Shown in pieces: positions 63,394-64,000 of a stretch of DNA of 64,000 nt; within the stretch, counting starts at the first letter, position 1, and the number at the start of each line of letters is the position of its first letter. Under the pieces are notes generated by a model, which made no database searches, was not told the origin of the DNA, and was given only the letters and a program-made list of their open reading frames with translations. The stretch covers positions 2,418,001 to 2,482,000 of the forward strand of contig JBLDXI010000003.1 of the NCBI GenBank assembly GCA_047495785.1, in the 5' to 3' direction. This DNA comes from Lepidodermella squamata. Lineage: Eukaryota; Gastrotricha. A program made the position numbers and the translations under genes.

Positions 63394-63947
63394 ATGCGCT
63401 TCTCCCTCGCTGTCGCTGCCGTTGTTCTGTTGGGCATTGGTAAGGCGATGTCTAAGCTCTCATTCAATTTAATCATTTCACAATTTTCCTAACTAGACTA
63501 GAGATCTAAGCTCGGATTTCACTATCATTTCACAATTTTTCAGCTTATGCCAATGCTACGGTTTACAAATTCGAGTCTAACGAGTTGAACCGCCGTTACT
63601 CGAAAAAGACCAGCCTCTCGGTCAGCCGATCCTACGAGAACAATGTGGCCTTCGCCAAGAAAGGTGTTTACGCCCCGAAAAAATTCGGCCGCAAGATGAA
63701 CAAGCGCCGCGGATCCTTCTCCAAGTCGGTCTCCAAGTCGGTTTCCTACTCCAAGTCTGGCTCTTTCTCGGGTGCTCGCTATGGCAAGAACAACAAGCGA
63801 TTCGGTGGCCGCCGTTATGGAAACAAGCGTCACGGTCGCGGCCGGAAGGGCGGCAAGTTCGGAAACAAGTTCGGCTACAACTTCAACCGAAAGGGCAACA
63901 ACAAGGGCTCGTACTCGTACAGCAAGTCCGTCAGCGCCTCCAACTAA
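63394..63947 (+). CDS. secreted basic (Ser-X)n protein F
   Basis: Exons 63394-63439 (46 nt, MRFSLAVAAVVLLGI) and 63544-63947; 149 residues. The mature part begins ANATVYKFESNELNRRYSKK as in protein E. KKFGRKMNKRRGS leads into SFSKSVSKSVSYSKSGSFSG, then Gly/Arg/Asn-rich sequence (KRFGGRRYGNKRHGRG), ending SYSYSKSVSASN. It lacks the GHNFGNK repeats of E. It is the only member of the cluster on the plus strand, so an inverted duplication created the E/F pair. Confidence 0.88.
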
Positions 63948-64000
63948 ACTAAAAAATGAGCTTCCAAAGGACTCAAAATAATCTTTTGCAATGAAATTGG

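Overview
The window is nuclear DNA of a small, compact-genome invertebrate animal. The evidence is split genes with short AT-rich GT..AG introns (mostly 45-60 bp), metazoan domain types (RING/B-box, ankyrin), TATA-box promoters, and animal-type transposons (Ty3/gypsy, MULE, Helitron, MITE-like elements). The exact phylum cannot be fixed from sequence alone. A nematode, rotifer, tardigrade or similar animal would fit.

Layout. (1) 1-14.8 kb is a transposon graveyard. It holds a tRNA-like pol III box pair, two MULE-transposase relics, a 0.9-kb inverted-repeat element, a near-pristine 7.3-kb Ty3/gypsy LTR retrotransposon (5380-12695) inserted into one MULE relic, and a Helitron-helicase relic. 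(2) 1.3-48.5 kb carries, all on the minus strand, at least eleven members of one family. Full members encode RING finger + B-box-like zinc finger + coiled coil + ankyrin repeats, i.e. TRIM-like N-termini fused to an ankyrin domain. Eight are full length (16023-18675, 18829-22003, 23195-29364, 29894-32705, 33487-36119, 36348-38877, 39823-42206, 46575-48538). One has a truncated ankyrin exon (42351-46196). Two are 3'-truncated copies at the left edge (1350-2385, 14835-15635). Exon lengths are conserved almost to the base, so the array grew by tandem duplication. Two members have introns swollen by inserted repeats, and one of those introns contains a separate gene-like segment on the other strand. 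(3) 48.5-51.6 kb has no gene I can recognise but has structured repeats. (4) 51.6-55.4 kb holds an intronless alanine aminotransferase and a two-exon type II membrane glycosyltransferase-like gene. (5) 55.5-64 kb holds six small secreted-protein genes plus one fragment. Each has a 46-49 nt signal-peptide exon and one basic, low-complexity exon. Four of them carry alternating Ser-X runs like those of adhesive silks. Five share a TATA box and an ATCATCA-like start-site motif at fixed spacing. A 1.14-kb transposon with perfect 43-bp inverted repeats sits inside the cluster.

How the genes may work together (inference): the array looks like an expanding set of ubiquitin E3 ligases in which the ankyrin domain would choose the target, as in lineage-specific innate-immune or proteolysis families. 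The right-hand cluster looks like a co-expressed set of structural proteins for an extracellular material (glue, cuticle, shell or coat).
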